NCBI GenBank assembly: GCA_001466705.2
Contig: LATX02000100.1
Location: 372,001-436,000 of the forward strand
Source: Moniliophthora roreri
Lineage: Eukaryota > Basidiomycota > Agaricomycetes > Agaricales > Marasmiaceae
DNA: 64,000 nt
Direction: 5' to 3'
Below the pieces are notes generated by a model. That model did not search any database and was not told the origin of the DNA. It was given only the letters and a program-made list of their open reading frames with translations. A program made the translations under genes and the position numbers. Shown piece by piece: positions 36,301 to 47,898 of the stretch; position 1 is the first letter of the stretch, and every line of letters begins with the position of its first letter.

Positions 36301-37220
36301 TGGATGTGAAGCGTTCTGAGGGCGTCCGTGACCGTGGTTGGACTGTGTCTGTGTGTGGTGTGTGGAGAAAGACCATGCGGATACTGAATTGCGACGGGAG
36401 CCAGCATCTGAAGTGATCCATGAAGCTCCGTCGCGCATCATGTCAATCTCTTCGGTCGTAAATGAAGGCCGGGGCTTCTCCTCCACCTGAGTGGCTGGCG
36501 GCCAGGTACCGAAATCCTCATCCACAGCGGTCAAGTTCCGCTTGATATTGAGTAAGGTTCCGATAAGGCAACCAAAGGCAACGCTGCTGCAGACTCCAAT
36601 GAACGTGGAGTACGACATGAGACCAACGAAAAGAGAAGTCATGTCGACAGCAGTCAAGACACCCGCCAACGTCGTTGAGGTTACGACAAACACCACAGTG
36701 GGACCCCAAATCATCCAATGCTTGGCCCCGAAGGAGACAGACCGTCCAAGGCGAACGTGAAGAAGGGTGATACCGGCGATGATGCAAAGACAGGTTTGCC
36801 TCAGGGTGAGCGCAAACCAGAGCCGTACAGATGCAAGGGGGTCTTGTGCATTAGCATAATCGGATGGACCACCAGTCGCCTCGCTGACGGCTTGCCAAAC
36901 GAAGATCGCCAAGGCAAAAAGATCCAAAGCCGCGAGCCACAAGTGACTAGGAGATGTTTAGACTATTGTTTATAGGGATAGGAATAGTGGCGCACCTCTT
37001 GTCAGCAGGAGAAAGAGAACGAAAATTTGGAAGGCCAAACTCTGACTAAAGAAACACCGTCAGATCAGGAAGAAACCTGGAAATTTTTGATGCTCACCGG
37101 TGAAACTCGACGACTCAAAGGATGAGGGGGAAGTATAGGTACAACAATGCGAAAAATGACGAATGCAGAACATATGAACGAGAAAAAAGCAAGAGCGAGA
37201 GTTGGAATCAGAGGAATCAT
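33330..37220 (-). CDS. Fungal multi-pass (7-TM) membrane protein with long disordered tail, function unknown
   Basis: Exons on the minus strand: 37098-37220, 36996-37045, 35791-36946, 34460-35736, 33330-34407, giving 1227 aa after removing a probable 54 nt in-frame intron (35737-35790). Seven hydrophobic segments are visible: a first at the extreme N-terminus (ALAFFSFICSAFVIF), then LWLAALDLFALAIFVW, FALTLRQTCLCIIAGITLL, WGPTVVFVVTSTTLAGVL, a fifth around MSYSTFIGVCSSVAFGCLIG, and after a roughly 200-residue Ser/Pro-rich loop two more (RAIGWFIIIWVPL; LLSILLTLSVTMSSPILAL). The last is followed by CRSPLPIPYGLFDV, which looks like a conserved patch. The C-terminal 750 residues are low-complexity with many SP/TP sites. 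I do not recognise a named family. A receptor- or transporter-like scaffold is possible, but no ligand or catalytic motif is seen. Confidence 0.75.
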
Positions 37221-37566
37221 TTCGACTTGATTTTTTGTTTGTTATTGAAAGAGCGTTGGCGCGTCGTATGCGTGTAGGGCGTAAGGCCTGCGTAAAAAAG
37301 GGAAAGCCTTGGATAGGCTCTGGGCGAAACGAAGAGGGATTGAGGGTGTCGGGAAGAAGAGTGCGTCGGCAAGTTCACACGGTTTGGATTTTGCGCCAGA
37401 AATAGATCGAGGCGCGTTCACGTAATATGATGCAACATCTTCGTCAGGTGACCGAGATGCATACTGCACGCCGCACGGACCAGGTCCAGTCACCAGGTCG
37501 ATTCATCACATGGCTCGAGTCTAGCCCATAGGGTCAGGCCATCGACTCACGTACCTACTACCCACC

Positions 37567-38727
37567 ATGTCTGCCTCTCCATCTCCTGCCCCGGAAGCTG
37601 CACCTATTATCAAGAAACGCTCAAGACCCCAACCTCGCGTTCGTGAGCAGACTCCAGAAGTAGAAGAGACGCCAGAAGCACTTGACGAAGAAAAGCTACC
37701 GTATGTGCGCTGCTTTCAAACTTTGGTCTACCTCACAGTAAATCTTGCACAGTATAACGGACCTTATAGAGCTCAGAAAGTTGAGAAAGTCACGGCAAGG
37801 CATTGATTCGACGAAACTTAGCCAGGGGGACAAGAAGAAAAAAAGGAAGAAAGCTGAGGTTGACAACGAAGAAGAACAGTGAGTATACTTCCTCTCGGTT
37901 CGGACAATTACTGACTCTTTTGTAGGGAAGATGAGCAACAGCTAAAGTCTAGAAGAGCTGTCAGAGCGAACAACTTTACCCAGCAAACCAATGCGTTAGA
38001 CGTTGACAAACATATGTCAGTCCATTTTACGTCCCCTCCTTTTGGTTTCAAAGCTCATTACGCTCCAGGATGGTCTACATTGAAGAGAACCTCAAAATAC
38101 GGTCACGACCTAAAGATGACAGTGAAAAGAAGAACAAACCTCTCGATCCTCAAGAAGCACTCTATCAAGTGCCCGAACGATGGAAAGTCGAGCAAAAGAA
38201 GCAGGAGACCGACGACGGCAGCATCACTAACAGCATGACAATGCTTACTGCAATACCTGAAGTTGATTTGGGGATGGAGTACGACTTCACTCTTGTCCCT
38301 TGATCGCACACCGTTGACATTGACGAATCTGGTCTACAGTGCACGACTGAAGAATATAGAGGAAACAGAGAAGGCGAAGCGAGTAGTTGCGGAAGACAGG
38401 TCTGATAAAAGAACAGTACCGAAGGGGGAAGAACACCTTGTTGCTGCTCGTTGTGAGTTGTGCTGTTAACCTCGTTGTCGAAAGCAACTAACACTCTACA
38501 GTCTACCGTCCGAACCTCAAGATGAAATCAGACGCCGACATCATGCGGGATGCAAAGCTGGAGGCCATGGGATTACAGCCTCAGGATGAACAACCTCGGA
38601 GGACTAATCAGGATAAGCCTCAAATGGCAACCGATGAACTGGTGAGTGGATAGCTTTACATCGACCAACGTCTTCTGAATTGTTACAATAGGTCATGGAA
38701 CGGTTTAAAAAGCGGATGCGCAAGTAG
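37567..38727 (+). CDS. TLS1: Tls1/C9orf78 (HCA59 domain) spliceosome-associated protein
   Basis: Seven exons: 37567-37700, 37753-37878, 37926-38015, 38069-38278, 38340-38452, 38502-38641, 38692-38727, giving 282 aa. Tls1/C9orf78 binds Brr2 and affects splice-site choice; in fission yeast it supports telomere and heterochromatin gene splicing. The motifs are in family order: LIELRKLRKSRQGID near the N-terminus, MVYIEENLKIR, ALYQVPERWKV, the EVDLGM/LKNIEETEKAKR join, HLVAARFYRP, and the signature end VMERFKKRMRK. Each intron is 47-61 nt and in phase. No exon is long, so the gene is only visible after splicing. It is divergent from the 7-TM gene, 346 bp away. Confidence 0.88.
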
Positions 38728-38787
38728 AAGCGATACAATTCACTCTTTTCTGGTTTGTAGTACATCCGGATATCTTAATACTACAAC

Positions 38788-41277
38788 TCAGTAATGCTTC
38801 TTCGTCACCAGATCCTTCAGCTTGAAGAAGTTTGGTGTTCCTAATCCCGTAACTGGATTTACTTGTTAGCCTGTTTGACTGCTTGTCTGAAATATGCTTA
38901 CCAGGGTCCCATCCTTCAGTTGCCTAAACAAGCCGTTCAGCATCTTGTCCTGCCTTGCAGAGAGCAAGGAGACTCACGTTGAAACCTGGAGTTCCGCATC
39001 CAGGGTTGTTTCCAGATGTAATATCCGTGAGGCCACTAATACCTTTGGAGTATAGGAAGGGATTGAGGAAACCCTAATTCTACTTGTTAGCTTGTTCGAC
39101 CGCTTGTCTGAGATACGCTTACCAAAGGTGGGAGCCCGACCTTCAATCTCGCATCATTTAACAGGGCAACAATCCCAGCGAAAGCGGGAGACGATGCGGA
39201 TGTGCCGCCGATGGATCTAGGAACACCCGACAACCAAATCCTGAAGAAGCGGCCCTCTGCAGCGACATCTGGGAAAGCCTAAAAGAATCTTCATTAGAAC
39301 CGTTTTTCAAGAAGCGAACGTTTTACTTACACGACCTTTACTGTATAACAAGTTAGCTTAGAGTTTGGAGATAGATATAGACAATTAACTTACCGATTGA
39401 AGAGGCCTTCATATGTGCCCTTGGGAAGTTTGTCTAAGAACGCTGAGACGGCTTTTTCTTGATATGCTGGTCGAGACCAGTAGTCGCTGAATCCTCCTCC
39501 AGAGAAGTCGACAGCAACCTCAGGTACGAAGATAGTGCCTCCAACAGCGGTGACACTGCATATCTTGTCAATACCCGGCTAAACCTCGACACTGGAACCA
39601 ACTGCGACTCACTAAGGGCAAGAAGCTGGGAAGCCCGGCATAAACTTGGTAATGTTCCTCCCGTCGTTGGTGATGCATTGCTGTGTAGCAGGATCCTCGT
39701 TTCCGTCGCCAACACCGCCGTCACCAGAGGAGAAGAACAGAGAAACGCCTCGAGCGCCTATTTGCTCTCATTAGTCCACACCGTACCAAACCACTCATTA
39801 AACTTACCGAGCTGAGCGAAAGTAGCACATGCTCGGCGGGCATAGCTCTCAGGTACTGGATAGATAATAAAAATATGTCAGAATACCAGGGAAAGAAAAT
39901 TCGTGGAAAAAACGCGCACCTGTCTGCTCTGCTTCACCGTAACTTGTGGAAATCACGTAGGGGATGTTATCACTGGCTAGTACGAAGTCTAACCAGTCAT
40001 TATAGGGTTCGTTCGTGTTTTGGGGGGTAGTTCTTTCAAAAAGGGTGAGACGACTGTGAGCAAAAGTAAAAGATGGCCATACAGGTCGGGCTTGAAGGGT
40101 GGACGGCCTGCAGTCGACCAGAAAGTGCCGTTGATTGGGAAAGACAAACCAAAGGCAAACTGTACGTCAAGGTTGGCCTCAGCACCGGCCTCAGAGAGGT
40201 TCTGTGAATTCTCTCCTCCTGTCGTTGGGGGGGGTAAGTTTCATCGACAAGAACGACAGGCGCTTGCCGGCGCCTACATAGCTTGCCGCCGGCATTTTGG
40301 CGCAAGACAAGATTATGTCATTTAAACCCCTCACCTTTGACTGAAATGAACTCGAAACTAGTGCCTAGAGCATCAGGTCGCTGCTCGGCATAGAAGGATT
40401 GCAAGTCTTGAATGTTTGCAAACTCCTCGAGATACCCAGTTATACCGATGGAATTGCCAATGTCTGCTGAAGGGGTATAGCCAACCGCGTTGTAAAGCTG
40501 CTGCAAGCAACTGATAGTGATGGTAGAGTTGCAGCTAGCGTCGACCTCGATTCCATTGGGCAGCTTGATCTTTTCAGCACTCTGCGCTGCCACCTTCAAG
40601 TTACTCGCTTCAACTGGCTCATCAACAATGTCATGAATGGTGGTTCTCATGTTCTTGAAGCGCGCAAACATGGTCGTGGGCTGGATGACATCGACATGGG
40701 CGTGCAGATCCTTGGGGAGACTGTAGCTGGTGGTTCTGACGAGGTAGTCTCCGCTTTCGCTGTGTTTCCATACATAGTAGGTCTGCCAATCATGCCAAGT
40801 CAGTGTTTATTCAGTCGCCGGAACGACAAAAGAATTAATCACCGTATCCAAGAGTTCCTCGGCCACTGACACTGGAACGCTCAAGTAAATCCAATCCTTG
40901 GCCGGTGATCTTCCAATTTCGGCTTCCCCGATACCGTGGCTCGCGAGCCATTCCGTCACCGAGTCCACACTCTCAGGGTGAGGAGCAACCAACTCCTCGA
41001 CATCTTCCTTGGAAAGGTGCTGTCCATACCTCTCGTGGAACGGGTCCGAGACTTGGTAGAGGTGTTCCTCGAGGGCAGCGAAGTTGGGCTGAGGAAGTCC
41101 AATCCTCAGGTTAATGATATGATTGGGAGGAGGCAAGCTGTCCTTGACCCATCCTCGAGGGGGATGAACGCTCTCTTTGATGGCAGGTGGAAGACGTTTC
41201 GATGGCCCTGCAAGAGAGACCGAAGCTATAGCTGTCAAGGCGAAGGCGGTATGAGCAAGCAAAGACGGCCACATCAT
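38788..41277 (-). CDS. Secreted S53 (sedolisin/tripeptidyl-peptidase-like) serine-carboxyl protease
   Basis: Twelve exons on the minus strand: 40843-41277, 40335-40782, 40083-40218, 39920-40032, 39808-39855, 39613-39757, 39394-39555, 39331-39340, 39123-39278, 38978-39073, 38902-38923, 38788-38852, giving 611 aa. Acidic-pH proteases of this family remove N-terminal peptides outside the cell. A signal peptide ([17 protein letters not shown]) leads into a pro-kumamolisin domain ([17 protein letters not shown]). The Glu/Asp pair is in [10 protein letters not shown], the oxyanion Asp in FFSSGDGG, and the catalytic Ser in [12 protein letters not shown]. The C-terminal Ca-binding part has [10 protein letters not shown] and [13 protein letters not shown]. 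An exon of 10 nt and one of 22 nt are required to keep phase. Introns 9 and 11 are near copies of each other. Confidence 0.9.
38853..38901 (-). repeat. Intron 11 of the S53 gene, copy of intron 9
   Basis: This 49 nt intron is 40/49 identical to the 49 nt intron at 39074-39122 in the same orientation. In the first 42 nt there are five differences, all transitions. Both begin gtaagc and share cagacaagc and gctaacaagta. The flanking exons are not related, so only the intron is duplicated. Confidence 0.85.
39074..39122 (-). repeat. Intron 9 of the S53 gene, copy of intron 11
   Basis: Partner of the intron at 38853-38901: same length, same orientation, shared donor, central block and branch-site region. 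The phases of the two introns differ (phase 0 here, phase 1 in intron 11), which argues against tandem exon duplication as the source. Confidence 0.85.
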
Positions 41278-43880
41278 GGGTCACCTCAACGTTCCCTAGA
41301 ACAATGAAGGTTGTTTTTATAACCGCAATCACAATGCGAACACCCGGGTGCTTCGATTAGTTCGAATTCGAACCATGTCGCTTCACGTACTATTTTGATG
41401 GCGCATGATGAGTGCAAGATTCGGTTGCTACCGGGCTTTTCGGATTGTGGGGCAATAATTTTAATGCAGGGTCAGATTTTGTTTAAATTAACGTCTCAGG
41501 TGAGTCTATTGCATACAACGCGATCCAGTACCACCAGACTGACTGAACGATAGGAGTATCTTTATACATACTGCCAATGCTTGTACCTGACAGTGGGTAA
41601 TTTATGTCTGACACATGTGGTTGTGAAGAGCATCATCTGAAGGATGCACATGGGAGCCCGTCAAATCACCGCACAACAGAATTCCTCCGAAAGATGACGC
41701 GAAAAAGAGGTGAGTTGGCCAATGTTTCAATTTCTATGAATAAGGACAAACGGTGTCATTAGATGATACTCGAATTGTACCAATTTTTCTCAAGCTAGAA
41801 AGCATACAGCGGTATCTAGTTAGCATTATTAAGTGCTAGATTTTGTAGCTCTATTGCTACTTTTGGCGGCGTGAGCTTGACGCCACGATACTTACGCCTG
41901 CAAAGAAGCGATAACATTATTAGCTCGGGGCGAATAATTAAGACACTTGCATCGAAGATTTGAACCCACGGACTTATACACAGGTTTGAGCCCACAGTAC
42001 ATTGTATGTGTCGCGGTGGCCTGACTGAACAGGTTGAATAAGCCTTTTGCCACATTGAAAAGCTGGCGCCAGAGCGAAAGTGCCACCGGTTATGGGAATA
42101 CAGTAACCTATGGTCTAGCTCCAGCCTAGATCAGAGGCGCTACGCTTATCTTTAAAGAACACGTCATTGCGGAGATCTCTCATGAAGTTCGGAGGCATGC
42201 CGCTTGAAAAATCCTGCTATATGCGTTCTTTGGTGGTTTCCTTAGGTAGCAATCAGCTGCAGCCTGGTAAGAATGATCGAGGAGGTTAGATGAAGATCGA
42301 ATTCGGCGAAAGAATAAACGGGTATGAACGGGGTTAAGCATACATAATTACTGAAGCCTCCCGAGGAGAATACCGCGGTCGCACCTCGGTTTCAGGGACA
42401 TGAGCGGTCCTTGACCTCGACACAGGTCACGCTGGTGCTGGTTTTACGGGTCAGAAGCGCATGGAATCAATGATGGATGGCTTTGACTTACTGTGGATAT
42501 GTATGGACTTCAAAAGAATAATCAGATGCAAAGTGCCAGGACTATGGTACGACACTCACCGAGTCGGAAGAGGAACGATTTCTCCCATCATTTGTTCGGC
42601 AGCTTTGAGTTCAATATTCATATCACACTTCAAACGCCACCACGCTGGCGAATAACATGATAAAGGCTCCACGAGCGCCGCCTGGGTATGGGGACCGGTG
42701 CAGTCGATGCTAGAACTTGGTGGAAATTCGCCCTGCGCAGTTCTCTAGAACTGTGTAAGGTTAAGCTTAACTTGATTTTGCAGAGCACAGAAATAAGAAA
42801 TCTTTGCCCTCAAAATTCCCATAGCTTATGCACAAAATGAATGGTAAGCATTATTGAGGAGTGAGAGGTTGAATTATAATATACAAGACGTCAATGAAGT
42901 ATACGTCAGCATAGCGCTCATTGATACCCTGCTGCTGGTTCGGTTGGCGTGGGGTATGTACGAGAAACCCAAAGGCAAATTCGAACGATTAGCTCCTACT
43001 TCAGGTATCCTAGTCATTCGGACCATCTACAACAAACCGACTGAACTACCCACTGGTAATGACAGTTGGATTGCATGGAATTGCAACCTGATTATGAAGT
43101 TGGGATACTGTACTTGGTCGTCCGCACGCGTGCTTCCGTATACGACAAAGGAATTTAAAAAGAATAACGGAAAGTGCGTATGGGAGCACCTTGGTAAAGG
43201 CACAAACCGGATAACTTAATCGTGGACAGCGGTTTTCCTTCCGAATGCCGAAAAACATCGATGAGAGCAATTTTTCTGTCGTGGGGCTCGACAATGATTG
43301 TTTTCTCTTCGCGTAATGCTGACCATATTACTCGCGAGTCCCCAGAGACTACAGATTGCGCTGACGTGATGATCCAAGGCCGAGAATATTATGTTCAAGC
43401 CACTACACGAGAGCCTCGCAACGGCCACAATTGAAACAGAGGTCTGGGATGTGTCGCTTCGCAATTGCCCTGAAATCGAGCAAGACAGATAGTCGTGATG
43501 TCTCACAGGGAGGCAGCGATAGACCCAAGCATTCATATTGAGCTAATGTGTGTCCGAAGGTTCATACTAGAAGATGGAAAACGGCGAAGAACACCATCTC
43601 AGTGAAATCCTGACCTATGGATCAGAACATTGGAGATCAGTAGATGCAACACATACTTACACTCTCCACTTTTTAGTGATAATCGAGTGTTGTTCTAAAG
43701 CAGATTTCGGGGCAAGGCCAACAAGTGAGTGCCCGCAGCGATGAGGCGAGATGTGCAAGAACGCTGACCGCCACGTGCGGCCAGCCGGAAACGCCGAAAA
43801 CACATGGTGAAATTTTTGTGCCGCTTGTCTCCTGTATTTGTTGGTGGAATCCCCCGCAGGCCACCTTCACGTTTCCCAGG
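41278..43880. other. Large intergenic region, about 2.6 kb
   Basis: No supported gene. The longest frames (42854-43219 plus, 43216-43536 minus, 41816-42055 minus) show no motif and no splice-compatible extension. Short tRNA B-box-like strings near 41360 and 41960 have no matching acceptor stem. It may contain decayed sequence or regulatory DNA for the S53 gene. Confidence 0.5.
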
Positions 43881-46025
43881 ATGGCTGAATCCTCCTCAAA
43901 AACGACCACGAATGGTGTCGAATCGCAACCAAATGGAAGCTTTTCTCTCAAAACTATCCTAAGCGGAGATCATGAAGGGTTAGAACATCCTGGCGTCAGC
44001 AACGGTCAGGCTGGGAGTGGCTGGGACGAGGAGGAGACAGAGAGACCGGTGTTGGAGGGCTTCTGTGTAGAGTGCGAGGGTGCGTATGACTTTTGAAACT
44101 TTTAATGGCATAGTCAAACTTAAACCTTGCCCAGATCAGCCAGCCCAACTGCTTTGTGAACAGTGTGCAGATTCGTTCTGTGAAGTTTGCTTTGCTGCTC
44201 AGCATCGGAAAGGGACGAGGAAAAATCATCAAACGAAACAGCTTCGTAACCTTAAGGATGCTAAACATGAGGTATCGGGGGATTCTTCCCAGACCAAAGA
44301 GGTCGCGGTGTGTAATGTGCTCTATCTCCCGAATTCTCTCATTAACGAAGGGGTAGATGGATGTCGAGGAGGGAGGTGACTCGGATGATGAAGACTGGCA
44401 ATCTGTACCAGCAGATGCCCCGCCCTCGGAGACTTTCAACCTTCAGCCTGCCATCGGTGCCAAGGTCGGCGAGTGGTTCGTCGAGCGCTCGAAACATATC
44501 CCTCTCCGGCTAACCCTCACAGAACGGAAATATCTTCGGCTCCTTGAGGCAGCGCTCACGGTGTCAGAATACACCGACAAAATCGACACTATAGGGTTCC
44601 CTTCGTCCAAACCAAAGCGTATTGTCCATCAGATTCGAGAGCTCTGTGCAATCATGTCAGGATTGCTTCTTTCTGCAGATTATAAACAGGGTCAGGAACT
44701 TTTCCAGGACCGCGATTTTCAATCCAACGAAGATTTTTACCAGACAATTTTCGAGATCGGAAGGCGTTACAAAATTCTAGCCCCAGAGCGAATGCGGACT
44801 ACGTATGGCAAGCTTATATATTTGTTACAGGTAATTGTCGTCCACAATCATCTGGGCCTGAGCTGATTAGTTCCATACAGGATAGCCAGATTCCCGAAGT
44901 TAAAGACCTTCTTGGCTTCAATTGTGTTCGCCCCATCAAAACAGTCTATGCACTTTTCAAGGAACACGAGATTCTCGACTTGCTCCGTGATGATCTGATC
45001 ACAATCGCAACGAAGGAAATATATGCAGAGGGACGTTCTCGTCGCGATATTCAGAAGGACATCAAGAGCAAGGAACGCGCCATTGAAGTTCTATCTTCGC
45101 GTTACCAGCGAAATGGCCTGTCCCAAGAGAACCTTCGTCAATGCCTTTACAGTATCGGCGACAATCATGCATTCCTTAGAGCCAATCGAGACCCTTGTGA
45201 AAGAATGATAGTATACCTCAAGGAATACTTCCACCCAACCCAAGCGAAGGATCAGAAGAATAGTCTTGCGATTCGTAGCGGTAAAGGTGGTGCGCGGCTG
45301 TCCCATGACCACTCGAAACAGTATGCATACGTTCTTCAGAGCCTTACCCTATGGCGAGAGATTCTGCATGGTGAGTCCCCTTCTGGTCTTAGCGAAAGCA
45401 TTTAAGCCGACCCAACTTGCTACAGATTTCTTCCATCTGTGGTCGTTGGCCGAAGAAGATCTCTTGTCAGAGTCGATACCCTATCGCCTCCGGGACACGG
45501 GTCAAGGCCTTAACCGAGTTCAAGCCTCTCCCAAGACATCGCGGATGATGCATAGCATTCTACATCGAGCACAGAAGAGTGTAGGAACCTGGATTGGCTC
45601 AAGTGTCATCCACATGGGGGATCATAATGTCCCCAATGCCCTCTTGTTTATTGACAAATACACACAGATCTATCGCATCCTTCTTCCCATCTGTAACACC
45701 CTGTCTCAAATACCTTCTCTAGCTGAGAAACCTGCTATACGATCTTATATCGAGGACGAATTTGGGTCTCCTGAGGGGACCACTAGAGAAATCCTCGCCG
45801 ATTTCTTCCGTCACGGGTTTGACGGATCCGGAGCAGACAACTTTTTCGATGCTGGTTCCTGTATCGATGGAAGATTGACCAGTGCGTGGAACTGGTGTTC
45901 GAATTTAGAAAAGAAAAGATATTTCCCAGTCTTCTTGCTGACAGGTGCGTTCCGAGTTCCGATCGTAGCTGTGATAAGCTGACTGTTGCATAATAGGGTT
46001 TGTCGGGTTCGATGGAGAATGGTGA
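43881..46025 (+). CDS. B-box zinc finger plus DUF2009 (UPF0652) protein
   Basis: Six exons: 43881-44079, 44135-44271, 44357-44830, 44881-45370, 45426-45944, 45997-46025, giving 615 aa. Residues about 60-105 form a B-box-type zinc finger (CVECEDQ, LLCEQCADSFCEVCF, AAQHRKG.R..H). The rest is the DUF2009 domain, found from fungi to plants: GEWFVERSKHIPLRLTLTER, IYALF-like ALFKEHEILDLLRDDL, GLSQENLRQCLYSIGDN, FHLWSLAEEDLLSESIPYRL, GDHNVPNALLFIDKYTQ. The C-terminus GFVGFDGEW comes from a 29 nt last exon. The molecular role of the family is not established; a ubiquitin-ligase-like role is sometimes suggested from the B-box, but no RING is visible here. The 85 nt second intron is longer than its neighbours. 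Confidence 0.85.
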
Positions 46026-46283
46026 TAGCTGTAGTTGTACAATGCCTGGAATCATCTCATTCGCATAGAACTGCATTCAAAATAGACCATGTTACAGTAG
46101 AGCTTACTTCACTCGCCTTCAACGCACAGCCACGTGCGCTTTCCAAGTTTTTGTACGGACCAAGTACGGGCGGAGCGTGAATGATTAAGCGTGGTCTTGC
46201 ATTGCATCCACTCTCCGATTCCATGCCATAACCTCTACCAAAATACCCCCACTTCCTTCCAAAAATCACATCCAGCAAGACCT

Positions 46284-47631
46284 ATGTATCACCAAAACTC
46301 CATCAGGATCTTAACGGGCCAGTCTCGATTGTTATGTCACGATCATTTCCTCTTATTGACTATAACTTTCCTTCTACAGGCAATAGTCACCCGACGCTCG
46401 CTCAAGCTGTAGCCGAGCGGTGAGCTGCTGCTTTCCAGTCGCAGTGAGGTCTTATCCCGAGTTCGACGATCTACTCGCATCCACAGGCTGAATGTCCCAC
46501 TTCTCCCATGCACAGTCCGCAAGTTTTCCAACGGCGAAATCGACGTCAAGATATCCGAATCCGTCCGAGAAGAAGATGTCTTCATCATTCAATCTGGCTG
46601 CTGCGATGCCAATGACAATCTCATGGAGCTGCTAATCCTCATTTCCGCGTGCAAAGGGTCATCAGCACGACGTATAACTGCTGTGATACCTTGTTTTCCA
46701 TACGCTCGAATGGACAAGAAAGACAAATCAAGAGCACCCGTAACGGCCAAACTTGTAGCCAACATGCTGGTTGTTGCTGGGTGCGATCATGTTATCACGA
46801 TGGACCTCCATGCAAGTCAAATCCAGGGATTTTTCGATATTCCGTGCGACAACCTGTGGTCCGAACCTCTGATGTTGACTTATATCAAAAGACAAATCTC
46901 CGGGTGGAGAAATAGTATCATTGTCAGTCCGGACGCTGGTGGGGCAAAAAGGCATGCTAGGGTATCTCCATCAAGTGAAAGGGTATTGACGCATACTTCC
47001 ATTTCAGAACGACAGCTATTGCCGATAAACTTGGTGTGGAATTCGCTCTCATTCATAGGCAACGCACTGGTAGAACTGAGAACGCACCCGAACGAATGGA
47101 AATTCTGGTCGGCGATGTTAAAGACAAGGTGCATGCGTTATCGTTTCCGTTTTCATACGAGATGCGCTAAATGTACTTTTTATACTCAGGTTGCTATTCT
47201 CATCGACGATATGATTGACACCGGCAAGACATTAGCCCTTGCCGCGAAAACATTGCATGAAAAGGGTGCACGATCGATACACGCTCTCATTTCGCATGGT
47301 GCGTTGATTTGTGTATTGACACTCTACCTTCCTCATCGTTCCATAATTAGGACTCTTGTCAGAGACAAATTTCGGTCTCATAGACCAGTTGCCAATTGAA
47401 AAGCTCGTCGTGCGTCCCATTCCTGTTTCCTCGTCTCTTTCTGCATGTTTAAACAGCAACTGGCAGGTAACCAACACCATACCGCAGACAGCAAATGGAA
47501 GTGCCTGTTCAAAACTCGCTGTCATCGACATTAGCCCCACGATAGCGGAGAGTATCCGACGGACACATAATGGAGAAAGTATCAGTCAACTATTCAAGGA
47601 ATGGAACGAAAATGGTAGCGCCCAGGTATAA
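46284..47631 (+). CDS. PRS: Ribose-phosphate pyrophosphokinase (PRPP synthetase)
   Basis: Seven exons: 46284-46317, 46380-46419, 46487-46951, 47008-47128, 47190-47298, 47351-47409, 47467-47631, giving 330 aa. It converts ribose-5-phosphate and ATP to PRPP for nucleotide, His and Trp synthesis. The N-terminus [16 protein letters not shown] is rebuilt across an intron with a GC donor (gccagt, 46318). [44 protein letters not shown] and [10 protein letters not shown] follow. The second GC donor (gcatgc, 46952) is forced: the nearby GT at 46962 puts the next exon out of frame, whereas GC gives [15 protein letters not shown]. The PRPP-binding loop is [15 protein letters not shown]. Length equals the family norm. 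Confidence 0.93.
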
Positions 47632-47898
47632 AATGATAGGTTTTTATCCCTTTTTGCGAACATGTCGTCCCCTGATTTGGGAGAGTATTTTGCGTAGCTT
47701 GTAAGACACGAAAGCTCAATGTACGAAACATCTGGCCGACTAGCATCTGACGAGGCGATTGTAGCTGAGTGGAGGATAGATTAACTCCGTCTGTTTATTG
47801 ACTAGGACTAGTATTACCGGGACCTGTGCTATGCATTTAGTCAAGAACACTTTGAATAAGGGACAACTCTGAACGCACCCATGTTTGTTACCGCCGAG

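Noticed and set aside
39331..39393. Single longer intron skipping the 10 nt exon in the S53 gene
   Set aside because: Joining exon 7 directly to exon 9 breaks the frame and loses the GR residues expected before AFPDV.
41350..41975. tRNA B-box-like strings (ggttcgaattc near 41360, gggttcaaatctt near 41960, both on the minus strand)
   Set aside because: T-stem pairing fails or no acceptor stem and A box are found at the right distance.
42854..43219. 121-codon plus-strand frame in the 41-44 kb spacer
   Set aside because: No recognisable motif, no splice-compatible extension, and no promoter or neighbour evidence.
46961..46964. GT donor for PRS intron 3
   Set aside because: It would put the next exon out of frame and reach a stop within seven codons; the GC donor at 46952 restores AKRTTAIAD.
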